Assembly (NCBI GenBank): GCA_016839165.1
Contig: CP069301.1
Span: forward strand, 68,592-132,591
Direction of reading: 5' to 3'
Source of the DNA: Bradyrhizobium sp. PSBB068
Lineage (GTDB): Bacteria > Pseudomonadota > Alphaproteobacteria > Rhizobiales > Xanthobacteraceae
DNA: 64,000 nt
Shown here: one piece after another, positions 32,518 through 41,593 of the stretch
Layout: every line of letters begins with the position of its first letter
How positions within the stretch are numbered: the stretch's first letter is position 1
Position numbers and translations under genes: made by a program
Notes under the pieces: generated by a model
Database searches by the model: none
Seen by the model: the letters and a program-made list of their open reading frames with translations, nothing else
What the model was told of the DNA's origin: nothing

Positions 32518-33514
32518 AATAGATTTCCGTGATGCGGTAGCGGCCTTCGCGCTTTTGCATCTGGACCACGACGTCGACCAGAAGCAGCAGCAGCGAACGG
32601 ATATCGTCGCGATGCAGATCGCGCCCCTCCGCACTTTCCTTCACCAATAGAGTGAGTTGTTCGAAGGCGAGCCGGGCGCTGTCGGCATGAACCGTGGTGA
32701 TCGATCCTGGATGACCGGAGTTCACATTCCGCAGATAGAAGAAGGCCGTGCCGTCGCGCAGCTCCTGCAGCAGGATGCGGTCGGGCCGCATCCGCAGGCA
32801 GGATCCGAGCAGTTCGCGCGGTCCGATCTTGGCAAGACCCTGCCCGTCCTTGGCGTAGAGCAGCCGTACACAGTTTTGATGCGGGATGACAAGCTCGGCG
32901 GTATCCTCAATGGTGATGAGTCGCTCGTGCGCCGGGATCGCCGCGATCAACGCCTTCGACAGCGTGGTCTTTCCCGAACCAGTCGCCCCGGAAATGATGA
33001 TGTTGCGGCGAGTTGAGACGGCAAGCTGTAGAAACTCGCGCCAGGCACCGGCTTCTTTCAGGGCCAGAAGCCGATGTTCGTCGGCGGTGAGTTCGTCATT
33101 GGCGACGCGGACCTCATCGAACAGTTTTGCCCGCTCGAAGGCGTCCAGTGTCATTGTCAGCACCGACGGCTTGCGGATCGTCAGACTGACCATGCCGGCC
33201 GGGACAGCCGGCGGCACCACGATCTGGCAGCGCTCCTCGCCGATCAAGCTGGTCGAGACCACCGGATGTTCCGGTCCGATGTCCTGACGGGTGTGGCCGG
33301 CGGCAGCGGTTGCGAGATGCAGAAGGTAAGCATGGGTGAGTGATGCCGCTTCGTGCCGGCTCCAGCCGCCGGGTCCTTCCACGAAAATCTCGCCAGGACG
33401 GTTGACGACGATTTCGGTCAGGGTTTTGTCCGCCAAATATGGGGCCAGCGGCTCCAGGTAGCGCGCCAGCACGAGCCGACCGCCATCGCGTTCGATCGAT
33501 GTGACCTCGCTCAT
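32483..33514 (-). CDS. virB11: VirB11 transfer ATPase
   Basis: 343-aa hexameric cytosolic ATPase of the type IV secretion system. Walker A GATGSGKTTLSKAL (about 176-), Asp box ITIEDTAEL, Walker B-like RILLQELRDGTAFFYLR and His box SGHPGSITTVHADSA are all present. The N-terminal domain (EIVVNRPGEIFVEGPGGW) is the membrane-facing part. Its ATG overlaps the stop of virB10 (ATGA), coupling the two. Confidence 0.95.
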   Translation of the reverse strand: MSEVTSIERDGGRLVLARYLEPLAPYLADKTLTEIVVNRPGEIFVEGPGGWSRHEAASLTHAYLLHLATAAAGHTRQDIGPEHPVVSTSLIGEERCQIVVPPAVPAGMVSLTIRKPSVLTMTLDAFERAKLFDEVRVANDELTADEHRLLALKEAGAWREFLQLAVSTRRNIIISGATGSGKTTLSKALIAAIPAHERLITIEDTAELVIPHQNCVRLLYAKDGQGLAKIGPRELLGSCLRMRPDRILLQELRDGTAFFYLRNVNSGHPGSITTVHADSARLAFEQLTLLVKESAEGRDLHRDDIRSLLLLLVDVVVQMQKREGRYRITEIYYDPVRKRDHAH

Positions 33515-34656
33515 TTTGTCACCACAGCCGGGGCCACGATGACCCCGGGGACGGTGCGGTCCAAAATCTGCGTACGGCTCTCGATCCGCCGCAATTGATA
33601 GACCGAGGAGAAATCCACGTCGCGCGCGACAAAGATATTGACCAATTCGCCCTGGTTTTTGTTCAGCGTCGGCGGGATGTTGATGGACTGCTCAACGGCG
33701 ATGGCGGCGGCGGTGTTGGTGGCGCCCGTTGTGTTGTTGACCTGGATTGAGCCGTCTTGCAGTTGTTGACGCCCGATCGAAGAAGCGTCGCTGACGATCG
33801 ACAGCAGCATTGCAGAACCGAATCGCTCCCAGAAATGGGTGTCGAGGTCACCATCAAAACCGGCGCGGCCCAGCGCGTCCGTTGCGGGCGAGGCTAGAGC
33901 CGCAATCACCCCGGTCGGCGTTTTGGCCCGCGTCCACAACACGAACATGCGTTTTGAGCCGCGCTTCACATTGCCACGATATTCGCCGACCACTTGGGTG
34001 CCCTTTTCCATCAGCACGACGTTGCCGGAATCCGACATCACGTCTCGCATGACGACGCAGGAGACGAAGCCCGCCACGTCCGACGACATCGCCGTCTCCA
34101 GCACACACGGGATCGACGTTCCCTGTGTGACCAGCAGGTTGCGATTGGGAAGCCGCGCCGCGCGTACCCCTTCGATTGGCGTAGGCTTGAGCTTGTCGGC
34201 AAGGTCATTGCGCGGCTCGCCTCGCCCAAAACTGTAGGGATCGGTACTGATGCTTCCGGTCACGCCGTCACGAGGGGGATGTGCAGCCGACACCGGCCGG
34301 TTATAGGCCAATACTGGCGCGCGCCGCGCGCTTTCGAGCATCTGGTCTGGAGCGGGTGCGGATGCCGCTGACACGGCCGCGACCGGAGCGACCGGGATGG
34401 ACGCCGTGGTAATCGGCGCCGCCGGCGCCTCCTTGACGGGTTCGAACGCCGCAGCCTGCCGGATCATGAGCTTACGGGCGGAATCGGTGACCGGCTTGTC
34501 GCCTTTCCAGGTCCCCCAGATGATCAGAAACGCGAACGCGGTAAGCGCCAGCGCGCCGAAGCCGCGCTTGAGCATCGCCGTTCGACCGTTATCCCCTCCT
34601 CCCACGGGAGTAATGCCACGGTCATCGGGCAGCGCCTCATTTTGAATCTCGGTCAT
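33511..34656 (-). CDS. virB10: VirB10 core-complex protein
   Basis: 381 aa spanning both membranes. A single inner-membrane helix (about 32-48, LALTAFAFLIIWGTW), a Pro/Ala-rich periplasmic linker and the C-terminal core-complex domain: NLLVTQGTSIPCVLETAMSS, then DVAGFVSCVVMRDVMSDSGN. The later segment has GSKRMFVLWTRAKTPTGVIA and the terminal NIFVARDVDFSSVYQLR. ATG 34656 follows the start of the natural N-terminus; longer in-frame options are Arg/Ser-rich. Forms the outer-membrane core with VirB7 and VirB9. Confidence 0.94.
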   Translation of the reverse strand: MTEIQNEALPDDRGITPVGGGDNGRTAMLKRGFGALALTAFAFLIIWGTWKGDKPVTDSARKLMIRQAAAFEPVKEAPAAPITTASIPVAPVAAVSAASAPAPDQMLESARRAPVLAYNRPVSAAHPPRDGVTGSISTDPYSFGRGEPRNDLADKLKPTPIEGVRAARLPNRNLLVTQGTSIPCVLETAMSSDVAGFVSCVVMRDVMSDSGNVVLMEKGTQVVGEYRGNVKRGSKRMFVLWTRAKTPTGVIAALASPATDALGRAGFDGDLDTHFWERFGSAMLLSIVSDASSIGRQQLQDGSIQVNNTTGATNTAAAIAVEQSINIPPTLNKNQGELVNIFVARDVDFSSVYQLRRIESRTQILDRTVPGVIVAPAVVTK

Positions 34657-34666
34657 ATCGCGCCGC

Positions 34667-35518
34667 CTATCGTGACTTTGGGGATGGAGGTGACTTCCTC
34701 GCCCGCCGCTCGATCGACGGGCTGGTGGTGTTGGTGCCTGGATTGACACCGACCGCGTCAAAGGCCTCGTTGAAGATGCAAAGTACGTCGTTGCCTTTGC
34801 GCAACCGAAACTGCTTCGCCGTGGCATGGACCACCACGAGTTCGCCGCGGACATCCTTCGGCACCAGACTCTCAGAACCGTCCGAGTTGATCAGGTAGAT
34901 CGCCGGAATTTCGCGGTTGCCCGCAAAGCGGAATGTGGTCTCTTTGCCGTCATCGAACACGGTTTCCGGCTCGAGATCGATCGAGCCCTGCGCCGAAAAC
35001 CGCCAGTTGCGCGCCCCATAGGCATGGTGCAGATCAAACGTTTGCTCGATCAGGGCGCCTTCGCGCTCGGCGCCGCGGGCTGCGGCGTCGGTGCGCCGGC
35101 GCTCAATCTCGTCACCGGGATAGGCGAAGCGAACCACGAAATAGCTGTCCGCCAGCGTGGTTTCGGCGATCGACAGCTCGAACTGGTACGAGCGCTTGCG
35201 GCCGTCGGGGCGGGTGGTCACAACCTGCAGATTGGTCGGCGGATGCTTTTCGCGCGGCTTGAGGAACAGGATCGAACCCGCAGGCGCGACTTCCCATGCG
35301 ACCGCGTCGCCGATCGCGACATGCGCCACCTCCTCATCATCCGCGAACACGACCTGGGTCGAGGCGCGAATCACGCCGTTGAGGCGGACTACGTTGGCCG
35401 GGTCGTAGGTTACCGTTCGAACGCGCGCATCGCGTTGCCCTGGAGACGGTTGTTGCAAGGCCATAACAGGACTCGCAATGCCAAGCACCAATATCATCAA
35501 AAGAGCAAGACGTTTCAT
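34667..35518 (-). CDS. virB9: VirB9 core-complex protein
   Basis: 283-aa periplasmic protein with signal peptide (ends MALQQ). The N-terminal beta domain has VRTVTYDPANVVRLNGVIRA and a later GSILFLKPREKHPPTNLQVV strand. The C-terminal part (NWRFSAQGSIDLEPETVFDD then GKETTFRFAGNREIPAIYLI) is the VirB9 signature. The tail after NPGTNTTSPSIERRARKSPP is rich in Ser/Pro. ATG 35518 is chosen for the signal peptide and overlaps the virB8 stop by 4 bp. Confidence 0.94.
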   Translation of the reverse strand: MKRLALLMILVLGIASPVMALQQPSPGQRDARVRTVTYDPANVVRLNGVIRASTQVVFADDEEVAHVAIGDAVAWEVAPAGSILFLKPREKHPPTNLQVVTTRPDGRKRSYQFELSIAETTLADSYFVVRFAYPGDEIERRRTDAAARGAEREGALIEQTFDLHHAYGARNWRFSAQGSIDLEPETVFDDGKETTFRFAGNREIPAIYLINSDGSESLVPKDVRGELVVVHATAKQFRLRKGNDVLCIFNEAFDAVGVNPGTNTTSPSIERRARKSPPSPKSR

Positions 35519-36186
35519 GGCACGACCTCCGGATCGGCGCGATATTCCGAAACCAGAAAGCCGAGCGGATTGATGAGCCGGTCGGCGGAGGACATCGGCG
35601 CGTTGGCATAGGAAAACGTCAGGGTCGAGACCCAATGGGTGACGCGGGTTTCCTCGCCCTTACGGCTCTCCTTCATGAAACGCACGGATGCGACGTTGTC
35701 GGCCAGAAGCGATATCGCCTTGATGCGCACCGTGGCGATGCCGAAACGGCCTTGCACGACCTGCGGGCTTTCGGGATTGGAGCCGCGATACCAGGCCGCG
35801 AAACGGGCCTGTTCGCCCTGCCCCGACAGTAGCGATATCGTGCGAAAGTTGGTTTCGGCCTCCGGGTAGCTATAGCCCTCTCGTGCCCGAACATAACGCC
35901 CGAGGAAATACTTGGTGACCGCCTCGTCGTATCGAGACGATGTGGATGTGAGCGCGGAGACCGTCTCGACGATGCCGGTGGCATTATCGACCCGGATCAC
36001 GAACGGCTCGACGGTTTTAAGCGGTGCAAGGGCTGCGACCGCGCCGACAGAGGCGACCGCCAAGGCACAAGCACCCGCTGCGATCACCCAGGCTACTCGC
36101 CGCGAGCGATGGGCGGACAACAACAGATCCTGCTCCCATCGCCGTGCGTTCTCGAAATAGGTTTTCAGATCATCCTGACGAACCAT
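35515..36186 (-). CDS. virB8: VirB8 assembly factor
   Basis: 223-aa bitopic inner-membrane protein. N-terminal cytosolic segment (YFENARRWEQDLLLSAHRSR), one membrane helix (about 33-53) and a periplasmic NTF2-like domain with TVEPFVIRVDNATGIVETV and AETNFRTISLLSGQGEQARF. It ends with NPLGFLVSEYRADPEV, the usual VirB8 terminus. It follows the lipoprotein gene directly and overlaps virB9. Confidence 0.94.
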   Translation of the reverse strand: MVRQDDLKTYFENARRWEQDLLLSAHRSRRVAWVIAAGACALAVASVGAVAALAPLKTVEPFVIRVDNATGIVETVSALTSTSSRYDEAVTKYFLGRYVRAREGYSYPEAETNFRTISLLSGQGEQARFAAWYRGSNPESPQVVQGRFGIATVRIKAISLLADNVASVRFMKESRKGEETRVTHWVSTLTFSYANAPMSSADRLINPLGFLVSEYRADPEVVP

Positions 36187-36187
36187 C

Positions 36188-36490
36188 TCATGTCTCCTTG
36201 CCGCACGGGCGGTAGGACGAGGCTATGTCGGTCCCGTCGCCTGGTGCGAAGCTCAGGGCCAAGTGGGTCGCTGGGGCTGGTGGGCTGCTGTCGCCTTTGC
36301 GCATTATCGGTGCGGATGGCGTGATAGGCGGCTCAGGCGCGGCCAAAGGCGTGCCGGTTTCCCAGTCCCATAACGAACGATTGAGCGGCCGCCGGGCCAG
36401 ACCGTCACAGGAGGGTGGTGCCTTGGACCAGATCGCGCAGCCTCCAAGCTGCATCCCGATCACGCACACAATTGAGAGTCGGTACCACAT
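36188..36490 (-). CDS. VirB7-like lipoprotein
   Basis: 100 aa. Lipoprotein signal MWYRLSIVCVIGMQLGGC with Cys about 18 in the lipobox LGGC. A Pro-rich short mature part follows (TGTPLAAPEPPITPSAPIMR). VirB7 proteins are small lipoproteins stabilising VirB9; position between virB6 and virB8 supports that. It is about twice as long as Agrobacterium VirB7, so I treat it as a functional analogue. ATG 36490 was picked because only there does the signal peptide begin. Stop and virB8 start are 1 base apart. Confidence 0.72.
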   Translation of the reverse strand: MWYRLSIVCVIGMQLGGCAIWSKAPPSCDGLARRPLNRSLWDWETGTPLAAPEPPITPSAPIMRKGDSSPPAPATHLALSFAPGDGTDIASSYRPCGKET

Positions 36491-36548
36491 TCTTCTTATG
36501 CCCCTGATTTCCCTGGTCGGCCTGATGCCGGCGATGTCGTTTGGTCGT

Positions 36549-37535
36549 CTAGGCGGCCGGTGCCCCCTGCGATCGAGTGCGCCGCATGCTGCCGCCCTGA
36601 CGGCTGGCCCGCATGGCCGCGAGACCGCGACTGGCCGCCCCGCGCGCGCCGGCATAGGCGCCGCCGGCTGCGGCCGTGGTATTGGCGATTAGCGGGCTCG
36701 TCACCAGCCGGCTTGCGAGTGACGCGCCACCCCCGGCGAGACCGCCAGCGATGACCGGCAGTTGAAGCGCGATGTAACCGGAGAGACCGAGCACCGCACT
36801 GATAGCGACCGCAGCCACCACCATCTCGCCGGCTGTTCCGGCGTTTGCCGCAAACCTGTCGATGAAGCCGCTGACGGTGGTTAACATCAGCCCGACGAGG
36901 GCGACCACCAGCACCAATAGGATCACGAAGTTCGCGACCTGTCGGAGCCAGGCCTCTGTAAACGGGCGGGTCGCCTCAAATAGTCCCAGCGCAATGAATA
37001 CCGGGCCGAGCGCGATCACGACCCCGAGACCCACTTTGGCGTAGAGCAGAATGGCGAATTGCAGGAACGAACCGACGGCCACAAAGACCAGGAGAATGGC
37101 AGCAATCAGTGCGGGTGCGATGTTGGTCAGGCCGGCCTGGTCGTAGATCTTGTTAGCAACGTCAATCCCTTTGGACAGAAGCTGATCGAACGGAGCGCCG
37201 GAACTGGTATTCAGTCCAGACCCCGCCAAAGCATTGCCGATCTCCTTCGGCAAAGAGTCGAAGAACAATCCCGTTACGTACTGTTGGAACGTGCTCGAGT
37301 TCGTCGCTAACAGCACCACAACCACGATCCGCATTGCGCGCCAGGCAAACTCCATGATTGGCTCAGAAATCGCGCCCCGCATCACCGCGAAACCGTAAAG
37401 GATGACGTAGAGCATCACGGCGGCGCGCAGCGGACCATCGATGTAGGAAGCGAGATTCGATACCGAGGTCGACACGAATGCCGTGATCGGTTGCTCGAAC
37501 TCTTTCAAGAAGCTGTCGAAGACGTTAACGGCCAT
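36549..37535 (-). CDS. virB6: VirB6 inner-membrane channel protein
   Basis: 328 aa with about six membrane helices. The central WRAMRIVVVVLLATNS and the conserved LGPVFIALGLFEATRPFTEA, then WLRQVANFVILLVLVVALVG, are TrbL/VirB6 marks. A long Ala/Gly-rich cytosolic C-terminus ends in RQGGSMRRTRSQGAPAA. It forms part of the translocation channel. Located between eexN and the lipoprotein gene. Confidence 0.92.
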   Translation of the reverse strand: MAVNVFDSFLKEFEQPITAFVSTSVSNLASYIDGPLRAAVMLYVILYGFAVMRGAISEPIMEFAWRAMRIVVVVLLATNSSTFQQYVTGLFFDSLPKEIGNALAGSGLNTSSGAPFDQLLSKGIDVANKIYDQAGLTNIAPALIAAILLVFVAVGSFLQFAILLYAKVGLGVVIALGPVFIALGLFEATRPFTEAWLRQVANFVILLVLVVALVGLMLTTVSGFIDRFAANAGTAGEMVVAAVAISAVLGLSGYIALQLPVIAGGLAGGGASLASRLVTSPLIANTTAAAGGAYAGARGAASRGLAAMRASRQGGSMRRTRSQGAPAA

Positions 37536-37546
37536 CGCGGCGATCC

Positions 37547-37795
37547 TTATTTCAGGGCGTCTTTCATTTCTTGGACGGTGACCTTGTTGCGGGCTTCATT
37601 GGCGTTGACGCAATTTGGCGTCTTTGCGAGTTCTCCCGGGTTGTCGCGGCACGCCTTGAGAGCCACCGCAAGCTCGTCGCGATGTTCGAAAAACCAACCG
37701 ACTGTTTTCGGTGGATGACTGGTGTCGGCCTCGTTGCAGCCCGTGAGGCTGATTGTCGCGGCGAGCAACAGTAGAATAAAAGTCGTCTTTCTCAT
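37547..37795 (-). CDS. EexN-family entry-exclusion lipoprotein
   Basis: 82-aa lipoprotein with lipobox LTGC (Cys 20). The EexN signature WFFEHRDELAVALKACRDNP then GELAKTPNCVNANEA is nearly complete, with two Cys in the mature part. Entry exclusion stops donor cells from receiving a second copy of the same element. It lies between virB5 and virB6, where EexN is normally found, and its ATG overlaps the virB5 stop by 4 bp. Confidence 0.88.
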   Translation of the reverse strand: MRKTTFILLLLAATISLTGCNEADTSHPPKTVGWFFEHRDELAVALKACRDNPGELAKTPNCVNANEARNKVTVQEMKDALK

Positions 37796-38514
37796 TGTAG
37801 GGCTGCCTTGATCTCATCGACCAGTTGTCGCTGTTTCTCCCGCTCCCGCTGTCCATCCATGTCCACGCGAGCCTGCTGGATCATCGCCAGACCCTGCATC
37901 CGCAGCACGTCATTCTGCAGGAGCGCCTGTTCGGCCTGCAGTCGCGCCGACAGATCCAAGATCTCCTTGACGTCGGTCGCCGAGCTGATGCGAGTTCTCA
38001 GTTCTTCGAGTGCATCGATACGCTGCGAAGCGGTGTCGTAGACTGCCTGGCCCATGGAGTGCTTGGCGCCGGTCTGCCGGGCAATCCGGTCGAGCTCGCT
38101 CTGGTAATATGAATTGCCGCTGTTGCCCGCATATGCGCGGTTTTGCGAGAGATACTGATTGATTGAGTTTGCGAAGTTGCCGCTGCCCTGCCCCGCCACC
38201 AGCTTTTCGATATCGGAAAACTGTTGCGGCAGAACTTTACGAAACTGCGGTGTGTTCAATAGTGCGCCAATGTCGTTGGTATTGGTCAGCTTGTTGAAGC
38301 TGTCATAGAGCTGCTTGGCCTGGTTCAACTGATCCTGCGCCACCTTGAGCTGCGATGTCAGCGTATCGACTTGCTTCTTCAGTTCCGTCAGTTGCTCAAA
38401 TTGCCGCGCAAAGACGTTAGGATCGAACACAATCTCAGCTCCTGCAGGTGATGCCATCAGGAGACTCACGACTGACACGGACGCGAACATCACCGACATG
38501 CGCTGATGCATCAT
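37792..38514 (-). CDS. virB5: VirB5 minor pilus protein
   Basis: 240 aa with signal peptide (cleaved near AGA-EIVF). The mature part is alpha-helical and Gln-rich: FARQFEQLTELKKQVDTLTS, then KVAQDQLNQAKQLYDSFNKL, the VirB5/TrbJ coiled-coil repeat. The second half has ARQTGAKHSMGQAVYDTASQ. ATG 38514 overlaps the virB4 stop as ATGATGA; upstream in-frame codons lie inside virB4 in another frame. Confidence 0.92.
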   Translation of the reverse strand: MMHQRMSVMFASVSVVSLLMASPAGAEIVFDPNVFARQFEQLTELKKQVDTLTSQLKVAQDQLNQAKQLYDSFNKLTNTNDIGALLNTPQFRKVLPQQFSDIEKLVAGQGSGNFANSINQYLSQNRAYAGNSGNSYYQSELDRIARQTGAKHSMGQAVYDTASQRIDALEELRTRISSATDVKEILDLSARLQAEQALLQNDVLRMQGLAMIQQARVDMDGQREREKQRQLVDEIKAALQ

Positions 38515-40883
38515 CGAACTTTCCCCCGCTCTGCGTGAAATACCGGCAGCCATTGGGCCGGATCGTCGCCGACCTCCTGCCGAATGCGATCGAGCAGTTC
38601 GACTGTTTCCGTCCGTCCCGACAACACGGCGAGCGCGTCGTCGAATCCGCCGAGATCCAGTTCCGCCACCACCGAGTTGTGACCCTGTTTGACGAGGAAG
38701 CGGCGGCTTTCGGGCGCGAGTTCTTCCCTGATCAGGCGGAACTCGGTGTCCGTGAGGTGGAAGCCGTCGACATAGTCGGATCGCGTTCCCCGCGCATTCG
38801 GCAGGAAAATCTGGGTAGGGCATTGTTCGACAATGGTGTGTGCGATTGGGGAGGCCAGCGCATCCCGGGGGGATTGGGTACCGAACACCATGACACCGTT
38901 CTGTTTCCGGATGGTTTTGAGCTTGTTGTTGGCGAGATCTCGAAACGCCTCGTCTCCCAGCGCCTTCCAGAATTCGTCGATGTCGATGATCAAGCGCCGG
39001 CCGTCGATCAGACGTTCGACCCTGTGGAACAAGTACATCATCAGCGGTGTCCGGACGGTCGGGTGATCGAGCAGATCGGTCATGTCGAAGCCGATGGAAC
39101 GGGCGTCGAGGCCGATGGCGTCCTGGTCGCCATCGAGCACCCAGCCGTAGGGAGCGCCGCGGCACCATCGCTCGAGCCGGGCACCAATCCCCTCGCGATC
39201 CTGTTGACCGAGAAAGGCGCGCAATGCGCCGAACGAACGCTCCTCCTGCCGGAGCTGGTTAAGCGCGCGCAACCCGGAATCGATCCGCTCCTCCTCGGCG
39301 ACGGTCAGCGGGCGGTTGTCGGGTGTGACCAGCTTTCGGACCAGTTCGCCCAGAAAGGAGAGGTTCGCCGGAGTAAGCTCCAGCGCCTTGAGCGGCGCAC
39401 AGCCGGTTGGGACGCCGTTGCGGAGCGTCAGATAAGTGCCGCCGGCAGCACGGATGAAAATCTCGGCGCCGCGGTCTTTGTCGAAGAACACATAAGTTGC
39501 GCCGAGCCGCTCGGCCTGCGACAGCAGGAAATTCTGAACAACGGTTTTACCTGATCCCGACGGGCCGCAGATGAAGGTATTGCCGAGGTCGCCGTGATGA
39601 AATGAAAAGTAGAACGGCGAACCGGAAGCGGTCTTGAGCATCGCAACCGCCGGTCCCCAATGATTGCCGTCTGGCTTTCCGACGGGATAGGTGTGGAACG
39701 GGGAGAATGCTGCGAAATTGCGGGAGCTGATCGCGCCGGCGCGGGCCCGGTATTTGAATAGTCCAGGAAGCTGCGCCCAATAGGCTGCCTCAAGCCCAAG
39801 ATCTTCGCGCGCGACCACGGCGCCCGCGTCCGCCAGCGCGCGACGCGCCACGCTCATGTGCCCCTGCAACTGCGAAGCCGTATCAGCTGACAGGAGCAGC
39901 GAGAGGTGATGATCACCGAGGGCAAATCGATTGGATTCGAGATCGTCAAGCGCGTCCGAGAGTTCGTCGATCTGCGAGGCCGCAGGATCCTGAGCCGAGA
40001 CGAGCTGGTTCTGCTTGCGCGTCAGAACCGTCTTGGCGTCGGCCTTCGACAGAAAGGCAAAAGATTGTGTAAGGATGAGTTCAAAGGGAGCTGAGAGTAG
40101 TGCGTTCAGCAGACCCGGCCGGGTGGACGCCGGATATTCCTTGATCCCGAACATGCCCGCGAAGCGTGATCCGCCAGCGCTGCGTATTTCGAGGGCTTCT
40201 CGGCCGAAGATGATGCGATTCGAGTAGAGCGCCGGCCCGATCGGTCCTTGCGGCAATGGCATTGGCATCCACTCGCCGGAGGTGACGGCGTGGAGCAGTT
40301 CCATTGGTTCTGAAAACACGATGCCGTCGCGATCGACCAAGCCGACGACACGAGCATCGTAACGCTCGAGTGCCGCTACCACGTCGCGCTTGGCATCGTC
40401 GAGCCGTTTCAAGGCTTCGCTGTCAACCTCGACGGAACGCCGGCTGGCACGACCGAGCCGCTTGAAGAACGCTGCCGCCGCGTCCGTCGTCGCGCGGCCG
40501 GGATGCCATACCAGCGTGAGGTAGAGGTCGTTGCGAAACAGCGCTTCGCTCCGAAGCCGCTCGCGATATTGCGCATCCAGCGCGGCCGAAAATGTCGAGC
40601 TGAAGGTGCCGCTCGGGTAATCCGATGTCTGGCGACGAACCAGATAAGACCATAGCGCCAGCCGGTCGTCGGCGATATTGCGTAGCGTGAGGTTGAGTTT
40701 GGCATGAAGATCATTCAGATCGACCGCCTCAGCCGTCTCAAATGAGATGCCGTCGATCCGGATCACCGTGATCAAGGCGCGGGTCGAGAGGCTAATCACT
40801 GTATCGGTCACGTGCCGGGCGAACGGCAAATAGATATCGGACTCGATCTCGCGAGCTTTCGCCGCTGCGTTACGCATAACCAA
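38511..40883 (-). CDS. virB4: VirB4 transfer ATPase
   Basis: 790-aa ATPase, the largest in the system, powering pilus assembly and transfer. Walker A FICGPSGSGKTVVQNFLLSQ (about 437-), Walker B-like RRLIIDIDEFWKALGDEAFR and later MVFGTQSPRDALASPIAHTI. The N-terminal half has the CagE/TrbE/VirB domain (FKYRARAGAISSRNFAAFSP). The start overlaps virB3 by 14 bp. VirB3 and VirB4 are separate here, unlike fused forms. Confidence 0.95.
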   Translation of the reverse strand: MVMRNAAAKAREIESDIYLPFARHVTDTVISLSTRALITVIRIDGISFETAEAVDLNDLHAKLNLTLRNIADDRLALWSYLVRRQTSDYPSGTFSSTFSAALDAQYRERLRSEALFRNDLYLTLVWHPGRATTDAAAAFFKRLGRASRRSVEVDSEALKRLDDAKRDVVAALERYDARVVGLVDRDGIVFSEPMELLHAVTSGEWMPMPLPQGPIGPALYSNRIIFGREALEIRSAGGSRFAGMFGIKEYPASTRPGLLNALLSAPFELILTQSFAFLSKADAKTVLTRKQNQLVSAQDPAASQIDELSDALDDLESNRFALGDHHLSLLLSADTASQLQGHMSVARRALADAGAVVAREDLGLEAAYWAQLPGLFKYRARAGAISSRNFAAFSPFHTYPVGKPDGNHWGPAVAMLKTASGSPFYFSFHHGDLGNTFICGPSGSGKTVVQNFLLSQAERLGATYVFFDKDRGAEIFIRAAGGTYLTLRNGVPTGCAPLKALELTPANLSFLGELVRKLVTPDNRPLTVAEEERIDSGLRALNQLRQEERSFGALRAFLGQQDREGIGARLERWCRGAPYGWVLDGDQDAIGLDARSIGFDMTDLLDHPTVRTPLMMYLFHRVERLIDGRRLIIDIDEFWKALGDEAFRDLANNKLKTIRKQNGVMVFGTQSPRDALASPIAHTIVEQCPTQIFLPNARGTRSDYVDGFHLTDTEFRLIREELAPESRRFLVKQGHNSVVAELDLGGFDDALAVLSGRTETVELLDRIRQEVGDDPAQWLPVFHAERGKVR

Positions 40884-41208
40884 AATCCCTCGCTCGATAA
40901 CGCCGAACCAGCTTCAGCGGCGTGCAGGACGATCCGCCCCAGAACAGGGCGTTGCGCGTGCGGCCCCGGGTCTCGATCCAGGCGAGCAAAATCCGGAACA
41001 TGTTGGGATCGTGCCGGCAGATAATCCGACAGAGGCCGTGGATCGGAAGCGCGACCAGGCCGTACAAAATGCTCCCGGCCACCAGGAACAGGATGCAGGA
41101 GAACATCACGTTCAGCGCCATCGCCTCCATCGTGACGCCGGCGATCATGGCCGGACGCGTGCAGGCGAGGAATAAAGTGTCCTCGGTGAGACGCATGGGC
41201 TCAGTCAT
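40870..41208 (-). CDS. virB3: VirB3 inner-membrane protein
   Basis: 112 aa; short basic N-terminus (DTLFLACTRPAMIAGVTMEA, the VirB3 start motif) and a helical membrane hairpin (about 25-58), then a cytosolic end (RNALFWGGSSCTPLKLVRRY). It is needed with VirB4 for pilus biogenesis. The stop lies within virB4. Confidence 0.93.
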   Translation of the reverse strand: MTEPMRLTEDTLFLACTRPAMIAGVTMEAMALNVMFSCILFLVAGSILYGLVALPIHGLCRIICRHDPNMFRILLAWIETRGRTRNALFWGGSSCTPLKLVRRYRARDFGYA

Positions 41209-41223
41209 GGGTGACCACCATCT

Positions 41224-41520
41224 TCATCGACCCCCGGTCAAGGTCGAGACTACCTCGGAGGCGCCGAACGTAATGGCGACGCCAAGCACGACGTAGGCGG
41301 CCTTGCGCAGATCGAGATAACCAAACATCCAGGCGATGCCGACGATGATGACCGCCAGTGTCGCCAGCAGCCGCGCGACGTTGCCGGTCAACATGGTAAC
41401 GATGTTCTGCAGCACGCCTTCGATATTCGCGGTCTGCGCCAGCGCCGGTTCGGCCAGTCCGATGCTGACAACGAGACCGATGCAAAGAAGTGCGGCGGAT
41501 TTCTTGAGACGAGAGGGCAT
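41224..41520 (-). CDS. virB2: VirB2 major pilin
   Basis: 98 aa, with a long signal peptide ending EPALA-QTAN and two membrane helices forming the mature pilin (NIVTMLTGNVARLLATLAVI, WMFGYLDLRKAAYVVLGVAI). Typical of VirB2/TrbC. ATG 41520 is chosen for the signal peptide; an in-frame ATG at 41610 has no support. Confidence 0.92.
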   Translation of the reverse strand: MPSRLKKSAALLCIGLVVSIGLAEPALAQTANIEGVLQNIVTMLTGNVARLLATLAVIIVGIAWMFGYLDLRKAAYVVLGVAITFGASEVVSTLTGGR

Positions 41521-41593
41521 GTGAAGAGTTCCTAGGAGTGTTGCGGCCGGACCAGGCCGGCTCGAACGTGTGGTTGGAGATTGAGCAAACGAG